Part shown: piece by piece, positions 48,097 through 57,188 of the stretch
Layout: every line of letters begins with the position of its first letter
Position numbering within the stretch: position 1 is the stretch's first letter
Notes under the pieces: generated by a model
Database searches by the model: none
Seen by the model: the letters and a program-made list of their open reading frames with translations, nothing else
What the model was told of the DNA's origin: nothing
Made by a program: the position numbers and the translations under genes
Source of the DNA: JBGTSJ01 sp041940305
GTDB lineage: Bacteria > Planctomycetota > Planctomycetia > Planctomycetales > Planctomycetaceae
Direction: 5' to 3'
Assembly: GCA_041940305.1 (NCBI GenBank)
Contig: JBGTSJ010000004.1
Coordinates: forward strand, 62,001 to 126,000
Length of the DNA stretch: 64,000 bases

Positions 48097-49461
48097 TCAG
48101 GGCGCGGCGCCGCCGTTCATCGCTCCTCCTCCTCCTCCGTTGATGAACGTGAAGGTGAACACGTCGATGATCTCGGAGAACACGGGCGTCGCATTGATCC
48201 GTACGTACCGCCGATCCGCCGAGACGACGGCGCCTGTGGTGAGCTGCGTCCCCTCGGGAATGATCGTCACCACCGGCTGATATCCGACCGCAGCCGCCCT
48301 GCGTGACGAGCGGCTGCGTGACTCTTCATACTCCTCGAGCGCCGCCTGGCGGATCGCCGGATCGGTCGTCTCGGGAATCCGCTCCACGAACGCTGCCGCA
48401 TCGAACCGCGTCGGCAGGTCGAATGTGCCGACGACTTTCAATCCCGTCCGCCGCCCGTCATCGAGTGCGATTGGAATTGAAGCTTCGGCGTCATTGAGCA
48501 CGATGGCTCGCGTCTGTGTCTGCTCCTGCGGCGTACCGGCATGGCGGATCATCGTCAGTGTTGCGCGGCCGCCGACGGCGTTCCCCCAGCTCTGCTGGAC
48601 GCGCACCCGATAGTCCCCCCGAAAGCCGAACGCGCAGATGTACTCCTCATAGCAGTTGGCCGCAGTCGGGCCGTATCCATCATGCGTCAGCACTCCGCCT
48701 CCCGGAGAGTCGCGATTCTCGAATGAGCAGACGGTCCCGGCCGGTTCCTCGACGATCAGGTCCAGGTCCGCGGTGCCGCTCCAGGTGAGGCGCAGCACGA
48801 GGTCGCGCGCATGCGCCTCCGCCACGCTCGATTTGAGTTCATCCGCGGCCGCAGCGTCTCCGTCGCGCCGCAGCCACTGTTCTGCCTCGAGCGCGGCATT
48901 CTCGGCGTCACGATGCAGTTCGGCATAGTCGCGCGTCCACGCGAATCGCAGGATCCCGCAGGCGGCCCAGCCGACGGCATCCGCATCGCGCACGTGCCGG
49001 GCATGCTTCAGCGCGAGGATGTAGGGCTCGGCCCGCTCGGGCGCCAACTGCGACGCCTGCCGGTACAGTCGCAGCGCCGCCTCGCGCCGGTCGAAGCGCG
49101 TCAGGTACGCTGCCGAATACATCATGCTGTCGAAATCGGCTGCGCCGAAGTCGCTGAGCGACAGCACGACGCGCTCGATGTCCTCGCGCGGCCGGCCCGC
49201 CAGCTCCATCGACAGCGCCAGTACTTCGTACATCCAGGGCTGGGCCTGACCATTGATCAGGGCCGACTGAATCGCCCAGATGACGTGCTCGTGCTGCTCC
49301 GCCCCGTGCAACTGAATGATCAGCGCCTGAACGGCCGGGGCGGAGGGAGTGTTCTCGCGGAAGTATGCGGGCCAGACCTGGTTCGGCTGTCCGTTCTTCC
49401 AATCCGGAAACGCCGCCGCCTGTTCGCTGGAAACGGGTGCGCGCGCGGCGCGGGCGCTCAA
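48097..49461 (-). CDS. DUF2135/YfaP-like protein, probable frameshift continuation of the VWA gene
   Basis: The frame has 454 codons from TTG 49461, with no ribosome binding site or signal peptide there. It is also open upstream to and through the A9 run at 49569-49577, where it meets the VWA protein frame by a -1 shift. It has helical repeats (about 60-190; AAYLTRFDRREAALRLYRQA), then a beta-rich region with LTWSGTADLDLIVEEPAGTV and ANCYEEYICAFGFRGDYRVR, resembling DUF2135 (YfaP), which is normally exported. Without a signal peptide, the protein makes best sense as the C-terminal half of the VWA protein, about 1,350 residues in all. It could also be an independently translated gene or an assembly-indel artefact. 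Confidence 0.65.
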   Translation of the reverse strand: MSARAARAPVSSEQAAAFPDWKNGQPNQVWPAYFRENTPSAPAVQALIIQLHGAEQHEHVIWAIQSALINGQAQPWMYEVLALSMELAGRPREDIERVVLSLSDFGAADFDSMMYSAAYLTRFDRREAALRLYRQASQLAPERAEPYILALKHARHVRDADAVGWAACGILRFAWTRDYAELHRDAENAALEAEQWLRRDGDAAAADELKSSVAEAHARDLVLRLTWSGTADLDLIVEEPAGTVCSFENRDSPGGGVLTHDGYGPTAANCYEEYICAFGFRGDYRVRVQQSWGNAVGGRATLTMIRHAGTPQEQTQTRAIVLNDAEASIPIALDDGRRTGLKVVGTFDLPTRFDAAAFVERIPETTDPAIRQAALEEYEESRSRSSRRAAAVGYQPVVTIIPEGTQLTTGAVVSADRRYVRINATPVFSEIIDVFTFTFINGGGGGAMNGGAAP

Positions 49462-49547
49462 TGCAGAAGCGGAGCCGCGCGACTCATCGCGGCTCCGCTC
49501 GGAGTTTGTCGAATTGGCCCGGGGCTGCGCAGCCTCCCCAGTCCCCT

Positions 49548-49577
49548 CAGTCAGCGACTGGCGTCCGGTTTTTTTTT
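49548..49577 (-). other. A9 slippery run with downstream hairpin at the VWA-DUF2135 junction
   Basis: On the minus strand a run of nine A (49577-49569), reading AAA AAA AAA in the VWA frame, is followed after 8 bases by CAGTC-GCT-GACTG (49560-49548), a 5-bp stem that contains the VWA stop codon TGA 49551-49553. A -1 step inside the run joins the VWA frame to the downstream DUF2135-like frame with no stop between. It could be ribosomal -1 frameshifting, transcriptional slippage, or a sequencing or true indel. Confidence 0.5.
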
Positions 49578-52139
49578 GAGACGATCGACGGCCGCCGCGT
49601 CAAACACGTTGGGCGCCTGCTGCTGAGCAGCCGGTTGCGGATCGGGCACGCTGAAGAAGCCGCCACCGAAGCCGCCACCCTGGCCGCCGAAGCCGCCGCC
49701 GCCGCCAAAGCCGCCGCCGCCAAAGCCGCCACCCTGGCCGCCAAAGCCGCCGCCTCCGCCGCCGAAGACGCCGCCGCCGCCGCCGAAGCCGCCGACGCCT
49801 TGACCGCCGCCCACATTCTGCAGCATTGCTTCTACGCTGATAACCAGGTCGCCCACAGGATACACGCGGGTCTGCAGGCGTTCGTCCGCGATTTCCTTCG
49901 TGGTGATCTTCATCACCTCATCCTCGATGATGTAGGCCAGGGGCACTCCTGCCACGTTCTCGAGCATGATCTTCATCGCGCTGCGGAGCTTGATCCCCGA
50001 GATCACCAGGCTGATCTCTTCGTCGGAGCTGATGCCCTGATCGGAGAGAGCCTGCTCATCCACCAGAATCGGGATGTTGTGGATCTGCGCGAGATACTCG
50101 ATCACGTCCCGCAGCGGGTTGCCGGGGAACTCAAGCGTCGTCGTCGAATCGAGCGCTTCGTAAATCCGCTGCTCGTTCGGGCTGTTCTGGTGCAGGTCCA
50201 CCGACTTCCACTTCTTCCGCTTCGCCGTGAGCGCCTGCCAGACTTCTGCGGGCGGATAACGGATCGGCGGCTCGTCCGGGAACGGCACGTGAGACAGTTC
50301 GACCTGATAGAGTGTTTCGAGGAACCGGTCCGACCGCAGCAATCGCAGGCGGTTGACCTTGTCCAGCTGTCCGGCGGCCTCTGTGGTGAAGACGGTCGCC
50401 GTGCCGATGGCGCTGCCCGGCCGCTGGCTGGCGATCATACGCGCCACCGCTTCGGCCTCTTCGAACGCGTTGGGATTCCCCTCATAGGCCTGCAGCATCA
50501 GAGCCCGCACGCGATCGACCAGTTCCTTGGTCCGCAGGTCATATTGCATCTGGGCATCCAGCAGGCGGCGCTGCGCCTCCTCAACGGCGACCTGACGGCG
50601 CTGCTGCTGCTGGCGGCTCTGAATCACCTCCAACTGGCTGTTCACCTCCGCCAGTTCGCTGTTGAGCAGGCGGATCAACTGGGCCTTCGCTTCCGGATCG
50701 ACGTCCGTCGCCGCCTTGACGGCGTTCAGCGTGTCTTCCAGGTGATTGCGGGCGACGATCGGATCGGTCATCAGCACCGCATTCGCGTCGGTGACCGCCG
50801 TCTCAACTTCGGTCTGCAGGCGCTGCGTGCGAATACGCTGAGCTTCCTCGGCCGCCTCGATCAGCCCCGCGGGAGACTCACCTTCGCGCGGTTGCAGGTC
50901 GGCCGGCGTCGGAATCGCCGGAGGTGCTTCCGGTGCATCCGCGTCATCTACCTGGGCAACAGTTTGCACTCTGGTCCGTTCACCCTTAAAGGTCGCGGCC
51001 CGGACGTTTGTCGGATCAACTGACTCAATCACCCGGACGATCGCCTCAGCATCAGCGTCACGGCCCGCCGTCACGGCCGCGTCCACTTCAGACTCCAGCG
51101 CGGCAACCGAATCCTGAAACGCCTGCTGTGACGCGACGGTCATCGTGTCCCCGGCCAACGGGTTGGCCAGCCCGGACGTCTGCTCAGCAGCATCCCACAG
51201 AGGTGTCAGGAACGCATTTCCCTGCTGATACTTCGCCTGCGGAATGGTCCAGGAGACGGTTCGTCCGGCGCCATTCTGATTGACGGTCAGCGTCAGCCGA
51301 TCGTCCGCGCCGACCGAGCCCCGGCCCAGATACACAGTTTCCCGATCGCTGCGGAGCGGAAGGGGGGCATTCGGCAGGAGATCGATATTTTGCGACGAAA
51401 GCTGCATCGCCGTCGGGTACAGGACCGGCCGATCGATTGCATTGGCGAGCCGCGTGCCAGCGGACGCCTCGCTGGAGGCGTCGTCGAGAACGACCACGCC
51501 GCCCGTCTGATGAGCGAGCGTGCCGAGCAGCTGCAGATCGCGGTTTGAGCCGACCGCAAAACTGTGCACGGGAATCTGTCGGTCCCGCAATTCGTTCACC
51601 AGCGTCTGCAGGCTTTCCGTCTGCAGCAGGTTGGCGGTGCTCATGCCGTCGCCGATGTAAACGACGGACGCCGGACGGCTGCCGTCGATGGCGTTCATGG
51701 CGGTCGTGATCGCGCCCGGCAGGTCCGTCGAGCCGGCGGGGAAGCGGGCATCGAGTTGCGGCATCGCCGAAGTCAGCGCGGCGGCAGGTGAGACCAGGCC
51801 CTGCGTCATTGCGTGCGCCCGAAGGTCAACGGCGTACACCGCCACGCGATCATTGGCCGGCAGCGTGGACAGCAGGTCCTGCAGGGCCTTGAACCCCTGA
51901 GTCCGGTGCTCGCCCATCTGGCTGGCCGACGTGTCCACAAGCACGACGTGATCGTGCGCCACCGGCTGCACGGGGACGGCGTCCGACTGAATCGAAATCG
52001 CCAGGTAACCGTCGTCCTGGGGAGCCTGGTAGCTGCGGACGACGATGGACGGCTCAGCAGCCGCGGCAATGCCCGACAGCAGCAGTCCGGCGAACATCGC
52101 ACCGACTCGTGTGAGTCCGCAGGTCGGTTTCCGACACAT
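49551..52139 (-). CDS. Secreted VWA protein with STN/secretin-like domain and Gly-rich tail
   Basis: 862 residues. Signal peptide about 1-28 (MFAGLLLSGIAAAAEP). A VWA domain (about 42-205) has the MIDAS DTSAS at 49-53 (HVVLVDTSASQMGEH) and a VVYIGDGMST strand near 139-148. A long coiled helical part spans about 370-570 (QQQQRRQVAVEEAQRRLLDA). Then an STN/secretin N-domain-like segment (about 675-770; EFPGNPLRDVIEYLAQIHNI, ISLVISGIKLRSAMKIMLEN) as in the plug or periplasmic domains of secretins. A Gly/Phe-rich repeat (about 785-835) and the tail ending LKKKPDASR follow. The KKK comes from the A9 run. Function is unknown. Confidence 0.8.
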   Translation of the reverse strand: MCRKPTCGLTRVGAMFAGLLLSGIAAAAEPSIVVRSYQAPQDDGYLAISIQSDAVPVQPVAHDHVVLVDTSASQMGEHRTQGFKALQDLLSTLPANDRVAVYAVDLRAHAMTQGLVSPAAALTSAMPQLDARFPAGSTDLPGAITTAMNAIDGSRPASVVYIGDGMSTANLLQTESLQTLVNELRDRQIPVHSFAVGSNRDLQLLGTLAHQTGGVVVLDDASSEASAGTRLANAIDRPVLYPTAMQLSSQNIDLLPNAPLPLRSDRETVYLGRGSVGADDRLTLTVNQNGAGRTVSWTIPQAKYQQGNAFLTPLWDAAEQTSGLANPLAGDTMTVASQQAFQDSVAALESEVDAAVTAGRDADAEAIVRVIESVDPTNVRAATFKGERTRVQTVAQVDDADAPEAPPAIPTPADLQPREGESPAGLIEAAEEAQRIRTQRLQTEVETAVTDANAVLMTDPIVARNHLEDTLNAVKAATDVDPEAKAQLIRLLNSELAEVNSQLEVIQSRQQQQRRQVAVEEAQRRLLDAQMQYDLRTKELVDRVRALMLQAYEGNPNAFEEAEAVARMIASQRPGSAIGTATVFTTEAAGQLDKVNRLRLLRSDRFLETLYQVELSHVPFPDEPPIRYPPAEVWQALTAKRKKWKSVDLHQNSPNEQRIYEALDSTTTLEFPGNPLRDVIEYLAQIHNIPILVDEQALSDQGISSDEEISLVISGIKLRSAMKIMLENVAGVPLAYIIEDEVMKITTKEIADERLQTRVYPVGDLVISVEAMLQNVGGGQGVGGFGGGGGVFGGGGGGFGGQGGGFGGGGFGGGGGFGGQGGGFGGGFFSVPDPQPAAQQQAPNVFDAAAVDRLKKKPDASR

Positions 52140-52472
52140 GTCTCAACTCCCTGAACCTGGCTGATGTGACTGCCCGCGCTGCGGTTGTGGGCCGCGAGGG
52201 GCGGGCTGAGGCAACAATTCGTCGCCGAAGTGACTCGTCGGGTGGTATCGATTGTACCGCCGGAGGCCCCGACGGCAGGACGGCAAGACACCGGTTAAGG
52301 TGCATTGTATAAACTGTCTCGGACGCAACCCAAGCAAATTCGTTCCAATTTGGGCAAGCCGGGGCGAATTGGCGGAACCCGCCGTGCGACGTGCCGCATG
52401 GCAGGTCTGTGCCGGCGACGGCAACCCGGTGCGTGGGCTGCCGTGGCCGATTCCGCCGGGCCGGCGCTCGTT
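52140..52472. other. Intergenic region upstream of the VWA gene
   Basis: No gene is seen. On the minus strand TTGGGT, 16 bases, TATACA (near 52300-52330) could be a promoter for the VWA gene, with a leader of about 160 bases. The match to consensus is fair, not strong. Confidence 0.35.
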
Positions 52473-52943
52473 CTAGAACTGCGACTCCACGATCTTTGTC
52501 CGCTCGGCATACAGCCGCTGCAGGCGGGCTTTCGAGTACATTCGCACCACTTGGCCGTTGTACGTCAGGCGGTTCTCTTCATCTCGCTCCAGCAGGTCGG
52601 CCACGTCGGGAATCGCCTGGCCGGCATACAGAGCTGCAAACGTCTCGGGATCGACGCCAGTGCCGCTCTCCAGGTCTGCACGAGCGTCCCCGCCGCCGCA
52701 CAGGATGAGAAACGCGTTGACGCCATCGGTGACGGCTTCGTAGCGACCTTCCGAACGCAGGGCGTCGGCCGCCTCGCGGAGTGCGAAATCGGCCGAACGG
52801 ATCTTCTCGGCGGCGTCCTTGGAGACGGACAGTTCGGCTTCCTGGGCCGTCAGTGGACGCGCATCAAACGCGCCCAGCGACCCGAGCAGATAGCCCACGC
52901 CCAGCATCGACAGTCCCAGCAGAGCCGACTTCCAGCGCTTCAT
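52473..52943 (-). CDS. Small exported or anchored hypothetical protein
   Basis: 156 residues from ATG 52943, chosen because GGGAG lies 8 bases upstream and a signal/anchor (MKRWKSALLGLSMLGVGYLL) follows. In-frame ATGs at 52949 and 52958 are less well placed. The mature part is helical, acidic and Ala-rich (LSVSKDAAEKIRSADFALRE; VADLLERDEENRLTYNGQVV). No family is recognised. It is transcribed in the same direction as the VWA protein, 333 bases upstream of it, and could be functionally linked, but no evidence shows it. Confidence 0.6.
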   Translation of the reverse strand: MKRWKSALLGLSMLGVGYLLGSLGAFDARPLTAQEAELSVSKDAAEKIRSADFALREAADALRSEGRYEAVTDGVNAFLILCGGGDARADLESGTGVDPETFAALYAGQAIPDVADLLERDEENRLTYNGQVVRMYSKARLQRLYAERTKIVESQF

Positions 52944-53125
52944 AACCATGACTCCCATCGTGAGTACGAGAAAAACGGGGGTGCAGCGATCTGAGGAACC
53001 CTCATCAGGCCGGAAATCGCCCGGAATTCAGGATATCGCCGTCGGAAGTCAGGCCGCAAGACCCCATACGGCAATTGCGCCGCGCCGCGGGGCAGAGACG
53101 CTGGCGCACGCCTTCCTGAGCGCGC

Positions 53126-53329
53126 TCACGCCGCGCGTCGTTGAGGCTGGTCCGCTTCCGTTGCCGACGGCTGCTTTCGCAACGCGGGCCCCGGAATCGT
53201 CCGCTGCTCGCCGCGAACAAACCGCCCCACGTGATAGCTGATGGCCATGATCGTAAAGGCAACCAGCAGCGCTCCTGCGCAGCCCATCAGCGCCAACTGA
53301 TCGTCTCCCATCGGTTGCATCACATCCAT
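53126..53329 (-). CDS. Small single-pass membrane protein
   Basis: 67 residues from ATG 53329 (MDVMQPMGDDQLALMGCAGA), then a membrane helix (LLVAFTIMAISYHVG) and a basic tail (EQRTIPGPALRKQPSATEAD). The frame is open 61 codons further up, but that part looks like non-coding sequence. No family is recognised and the ribosome binding site is weak. Its existence as a gene is moderately likely because of the helix and composition. Confidence 0.45.
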   Translation of the reverse strand: MDVMQPMGDDQLALMGCAGALLVAFTIMAISYHVGRFVRGEQRTIPGPALRKQPSATEADQPQRRAA

Positions 53330-53625
53330 TCCGATCCATCCTGTTGGTTGGTTCGACACCCGTCTTCCAGCGCCAACCGCGGCGCGTGCGCCGACGCCGG
53401 CGGTTCTGCTCTCGTAACTTCGGCGTCGTCTTGACGTCGTCTGAATCTCTCCGGAGGAGGACAGTCGCAGAATTTGCCGCAATCCGTTCAGCCTTCGTGT
53501 TGCGAAAGACATCGGGTCTGGGAGGACCGTGCGGTTGACGAAGAAACTACGGCGAACATGCGACGCGGCGAGGAGCTCGCGAAGCCCTGGCGTTCCGCGG
53601 CGGCGCGCGGACCAGCAATTCGTCT

Positions 53626-53655
53626 TTGCGGGAGGTTCGGCTTCTCCCTTATAAT
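53626..53655 (+). promoter_or_regulatory. Candidate sigma-70-type promoter for the TPR gene
   Basis: TTGCGG (53626-53631), 18 bases, TATAAT (53650-53655). The -10 is a perfect match and the -35 keeps TTG. The start site would lie near 53662, giving a leader of about 36 bases before the TPR gene start at 53698. Confidence 0.55.
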
Positions 53656-53697
53656 CGCCGGCACTCCGGTCGACCGAGTTTGATAGCGGGAACGCTT

Positions 53698-54636
53698 ATG
53701 CCGGCTGCGCTCGACATCGATTCCATGATCCAACAGGCCCGGCAGCATCTGCGCCAGGGTGAACTCCCTCAGGCTTTGACGCTGTTCGAGCAGGCGCTGG
53801 CGACTCAGGAGACGCACGTCGCGGCGCACGAGGGGCTCGCGACGGCCGCCTTCCTGATGCAGGACTACGCTCGTGCCATTACGCACTTTCAGCGGGTCAG
53901 CAAACTCGATCCGCGCCGCGTACAACCGCTGGTCAACCTGGGCGCCGTCTACAACCGCAAGGGGGAATTCCAGCAGGCGACCAGAATCCTCCGGCAGGCT
54001 CTGTCCAAGGACCGGAAGTGCGCCGAGGCGTACTACAACCTCGGCATCGCTCACCGGGGCTTGAATCAGCTCAGCATGGCGGTCTCGGCGTATCGCGAGG
54101 CGATCCGGCTGGCCCCCGAGATGGCGGAGGCCTACCTTAACCTGGCGAACGCTTATCAGGACATGGGGAACCTCCAGCAGGCGTTGCTCAATTACCGCCG
54201 CGCTCTGGAAATCAAACCGGGCTTTGAACGCGCCCGACGCGGGCTGGAGCGCGCTCAATCCAAGGCAACAGCCGCTAAAGAGACCGCCAGTCCGTTTGGG
54301 CGACTCGTCTCGGTGGACGAGTCTCGTGTAGAGCGAGAAGAGATGCCCATGCGGGTGCTGACGCCGCAGGAACGCTTCGAAGATCGCGCGGCGGTGTACT
54401 CGCATGCGAAAGAGCTCGAACGCGCCGCAGCGGTCGCACTGAATCAGTGCCGTGAGCAGTTGGAGCCCGCGCTGCTGCAGTTGACTCACGCCTTTACGCA
54501 GGGGGGGGACCGTTACGACTTCAGTGATGAATTGACCGCCTTCCAGCAGGCCCGCCGCGGCTTCGAGCAGGTAATGGGGCTGCTGTCCGACCGCTCGGAA
54601 TCATTGCGTCAGCACGAACAGCTGATGCGTTCCTGA
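53698..54636 (+). CDS. TPR-repeat protein
   Basis: 312 residues from ATG 53698. Residues about 5-190 contain about five tetratricopeptide repeats, each with typical small and aromatic positions (AEAYYNLGIAHRGLNQLSMA; AEAYLNLANAYQDMGNLQQA). The C-terminal 100 residues are helical and charged, without repeats (VLTPQERFEDRAAVYSHAKE). No signal peptide is seen, so it is probably cytoplasmic, a protein-binding scaffold. Its partners are unknown. The beta-helix gene follows 17 bases later, but it is exported, so the operon may be only transcriptional. Confidence 0.8.
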   Translation: MPAALDIDSMIQQARQHLRQGELPQALTLFEQALATQETHVAAHEGLATAAFLMQDYARAITHFQRVSKLDPRRVQPLVNLGAVYNRKGEFQQATRILRQALSKDRKCAEAYYNLGIAHRGLNQLSMAVSAYREAIRLAPEMAEAYLNLANAYQDMGNLQQALLNYRRALEIKPGFERARRGLERAQSKATAAKETASPFGRLVSVDESRVEREEMPMRVLTPQERFEDRAAVYSHAKELERAAAVALNQCREQLEPALLQLTHAFTQGGDRYDFSDELTAFQQARRGFEQVMGLLSDRSESLRQHEQLMRS

Positions 54637-54653
54637 ACGAGTCGGAGTCACTG

Positions 54654-56054
54654 ATGTATCAGCGAGTGGTCCACGTCGCGCTGCTGGCGACTGTCCTTCT
54701 GCTGACGGCCGTCATGCCCTCCGCGGTCAACGGCGCTCAGGAGTTGCGAGTGGGCCCGAGTGGGGATCTGGCGACGCCGGACCGCGTGCCGTGGGATGCG
54801 CTGGAGCCGGGCGACAGCGTCTTGATTGAATGGCGGGCCCAGCCTTATCGTGCCAAATGGGTGCTCTGCTGTCGCGGGACGGACGAGCAGCCAATCGTGA
54901 TTCGCGGCGTCCCGGGGCCCGATGGGGAATTGCCGGTCATCGAGGCGGAGAACGCCGTCACGCCCGTCTCGCTCGACTTCTGGAGCGGCGAACGGGGCGT
55001 GATCAAAGTCGGCGGCGCCGGCTTCGCGCCGGATCTTGTACCTGGGCACATCGTCATCGAGAACCTGGAGATTCGCGGTGCGCGACCCGGCAAGTTCTTT
55101 GTCAGCCGCCGCGGCATCCTGCAGTACTCCGATTCCGCCTCGGCCATTTACGTCGAGAAGGGGGATCACATCACCGTCCGCAACTGCGTGCTGCACGACT
55201 GTGCGAACGGATTCTTCACGGCGTTCGAATCGGCTGATGTCCTCCTCGACGGTTGCCACATTTACGATAACGGCCTCGAGGACAGCATCTACCAGCACAA
55301 CGCGTATACCGAGTCGGCCGGGATGGTCTACCAGTTCAACCGGTTCGGCCCGCTGCGCGAGGGGTGTCCGGGAAACAACGTCAAGGATCGCTCGGCGGGA
55401 CTGGTCGTCCGCTGCAACTGGATCGAGGGCGGAAACCGCCAACTGGATCTGGTGGATGCCGAGGAAGGCGAGGTGATCCGCCGCGACCGCCGGTACGATA
55501 CGGCCTACGTGTACGGCAACGTGCTGATCGAACCGGACGGCGCCGGCAACAACCAGATCGTGCACTTTGGCGGCGACAACGGGCCGGAGGAATCGTTCCG
55601 ACAGGGACCGCTCTACTTCTACAACAATACCGTCGTATCCCAGCGGTCGGCGACGACAACGCTGCTGCGGCTGTCTTCCAATGACGTAACGGCGCGGGTG
55701 TTCAACAACATCCTGTATGTCGCCGCACCGGGAAATCACCTGGCAATCGTCGACGACACCGGCATCGTTGAGCTGTCGAACAATCTCGTCAAGCCGGGGT
55801 GGCGCAGCGCGCATGGAGACATGCGCGGCATCATCCGGGCGGAACGGAACCTCGAATCGGACGCCACGCCGTTCACAGATGTGTCGTCGCTGGACTTCAC
55901 TCTGCGAGAAGGCTCTCCTGCCTTGGATCGGGGTATCGACGAATTTCCGCCGCGGTTTGAAGTCGATCTCGAGTTCAGCGGCGAGCGCGGAAGTCGAGCA
56001 CGACCGGAAAACGGCCCGATCGACCTGGGGGCGTTCGAGCAGGCGGGACGGTGA
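54654..56054 (+). CDS. Secreted right-handed beta-helix protein
   Basis: 466 residues with a signal peptide (about 1-28, ending AVNGAQEL). The body is a parallel beta-helix with short strands and Asn/Asp/Gly turns (ENLEIRGARPGKFFVSRRGI; AIYVEKGDHITVRNCVLHDC; VFNNILYVAAPGNHLAIVDD). This resembles polysaccharide-lyase-like and pectate-lyase-like planctomycete proteins. The catalytic residues cannot be confirmed, so it may bind or cleave polysaccharide. GGAG lies about 9 bases before the ATG. The stop at 56052-56054 sits inside a terminator-like hairpin. Confidence 0.8.
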   Translation: MYQRVVHVALLATVLLLTAVMPSAVNGAQELRVGPSGDLATPDRVPWDALEPGDSVLIEWRAQPYRAKWVLCCRGTDEQPIVIRGVPGPDGELPVIEAENAVTPVSLDFWSGERGVIKVGGAGFAPDLVPGHIVIENLEIRGARPGKFFVSRRGILQYSDSASAIYVEKGDHITVRNCVLHDCANGFFTAFESADVLLDGCHIYDNGLEDSIYQHNAYTESAGMVYQFNRFGPLREGCPGNNVKDRSAGLVVRCNWIEGGNRQLDLVDAEEGEVIRRDRRYDTAYVYGNVLIEPDGAGNNQIVHFGGDNGPEESFRQGPLYFYNNTVVSQRSATTTLLRLSSNDVTARVFNNILYVAAPGNHLAIVDDTGIVELSNNLVKPGWRSAHGDMRGIIRAERNLESDATPFTDVSSLDFTLREGSPALDRGIDEFPPRFEVDLEFSGERGSRARPENGPIDLGAFEQAGR

Positions 56055-56062
56055 AACGTCCC
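56045..56062. terminator. Candidate terminator between convergent genes
   Basis: GGGACG, loop GTGAAA, CGTCCC, then GTTATT on the plus strand. It overlaps the stop codon of the beta-helix gene and lies beside the end of the acyl-CoA-dehydrogenase-like gene (56064). The T-run is short, so the call is moderate. Confidence 0.45.
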
Positions 56063-56063
56063 G

Positions 56064-57137
56064 TTATTCTGTGAGACATGCGAACTCCCGCAGGGCCGCG
56101 GAGAGCACCGGCTGGGGACACGACCAGACAAGGAAGAACATCGCCTCACGGACGGCCCGCTCGGCCGGGTGGCCGGCGACGAACCCCGCTCCCTTGGAGG
56201 CAGCCAGTTGAGCTTGCGTTGTGCGGAGGACGAGCGAATTCGCGCGGCGGCGGATGTTCACGCTGTTGAGCTCGGGCCGCTCGACGCCCATCTGCTCACC
56301 GGCGGCTGCATCGATGTCCTCGCGCAGCTGGTCCAGTTCGCGTCGCAACGGTACGACAGACTCCTGCAGTTCCGGGCGCCTTGATGCGTCCTGTTCCAAC
56401 TGAATGATCGCACGGCGGGCGAGCCCCGCCGCGAGCACCGAGGTCGTGAGCGACCCGGTTCCGCCGCCGCGACCCTGCTGCATAACGCCGGCGACGGGAC
56501 CGGCGAGGATGTACCGAGAAGAGACAGTCACCTGATCGAGCGAGATGGACGCAGTCTGCGATGCATTCAGGGCGAGCAGCCGCGCCGGGGACTGGACTTC
56601 AACGCCGGCGGTCTGCACAGGCAGTGCGATCAGCAACTGGCGGCCGTCGTCCAGCGTTCCGCCGGTGACGACGTAGTCGGCCTGCGGGGCTCCGGTGACC
56701 CAGGGGACCGTGCCGTTGAGCGTGATCGAATCGCCGGTGAGCGAGGCGGCAACCGCGGGTTGGCCGAGGTGCTGGCGCGATGTGGTGAGATGCGAAATAC
56801 CGACGGTGGCGAAGAGATCTCCACTGGCGAGCCTGGGGAGCAATTCCGCCTTCAGACCGTCGGCACTGCTGTCGGCGATGCGCTGACAGGCGCCGTTGCG
56901 CTGCGTGAGGACGAAGGCCGTCGTCAGACATGCAGCAGCAAGCGCCTCATAACCCCTCAGGAGCTGAATGGGGCTCGCCGGGAAGCCGCCGTATTCGGAT
57001 GGAATCACCCATCTGAGAATCCCCGCCTGCGCAAGTCGTGCGAACTGATCCGCGGGCCAGGCATCGGGATCATCGAGCCCTGGGGCTGCAGCCGACAACT
57101 GCCGCAGCAATTCATCGGAAACGCTCTGATCCGGCAT
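56064..57137 (-). CDS. Acyl-CoA-dehydrogenase-family protein
   Basis: 357 residues. It has the fold features of the family: an N-terminal helical domain (FARLAQAGILRWVIPSEYGG; AALAAACLTTAFVLTQRNGA), a central beta domain (DSITLNGTVPWVTGAPQADY; SQTASISLDQVTVSSRYILA) and a C-terminal helical domain (LAAGLARRAIIQLEQDASRR). It is shorter than a normal ACAD (about 380), and the usual catalytic Glu region is not obvious, so it may be a diverged flavin oxidoreductase. The substrate is unknown. It is in the same direction as the next gene, which ends 51 bases upstream of its start. Confidence 0.75.
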   Translation of the reverse strand: MPDQSVSDELLRQLSAAAPGLDDPDAWPADQFARLAQAGILRWVIPSEYGGFPASPIQLLRGYEALAAACLTTAFVLTQRNGACQRIADSSADGLKAELLPRLASGDLFATVGISHLTTSRQHLGQPAVAASLTGDSITLNGTVPWVTGAPQADYVVTGGTLDDGRQLLIALPVQTAGVEVQSPARLLALNASQTASISLDQVTVSSRYILAGPVAGVMQQGRGGGTGSLTTSVLAAGLARRAIIQLEQDASRRPELQESVVPLRRELDQLREDIDAAAGEQMGVERPELNSVNIRRRANSLVLRTTQAQLAASKGAGFVAGHPAERAVREAMFFLVWSCPQPVLSAALREFACLTE

Positions 57138-57188
57138 CGTGAGAATGACGTCTTGCTGTGACTTCGGGCGAGCGGCTCGATTCGCGGA

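Noticed and set aside
49640..49805. Regular GCC/CCG repeats resembling a CRISPR or microsatellite array
   Set aside because: They encode the Gly/Phe-rich tail of the VWA protein in frame; no spacers.
49365..51023. Long plus-strand open frame opposite the VWA gene
   Set aside because: Antisense shadow; its Ala-rich part is the reverse of the Gly-rich repeat.
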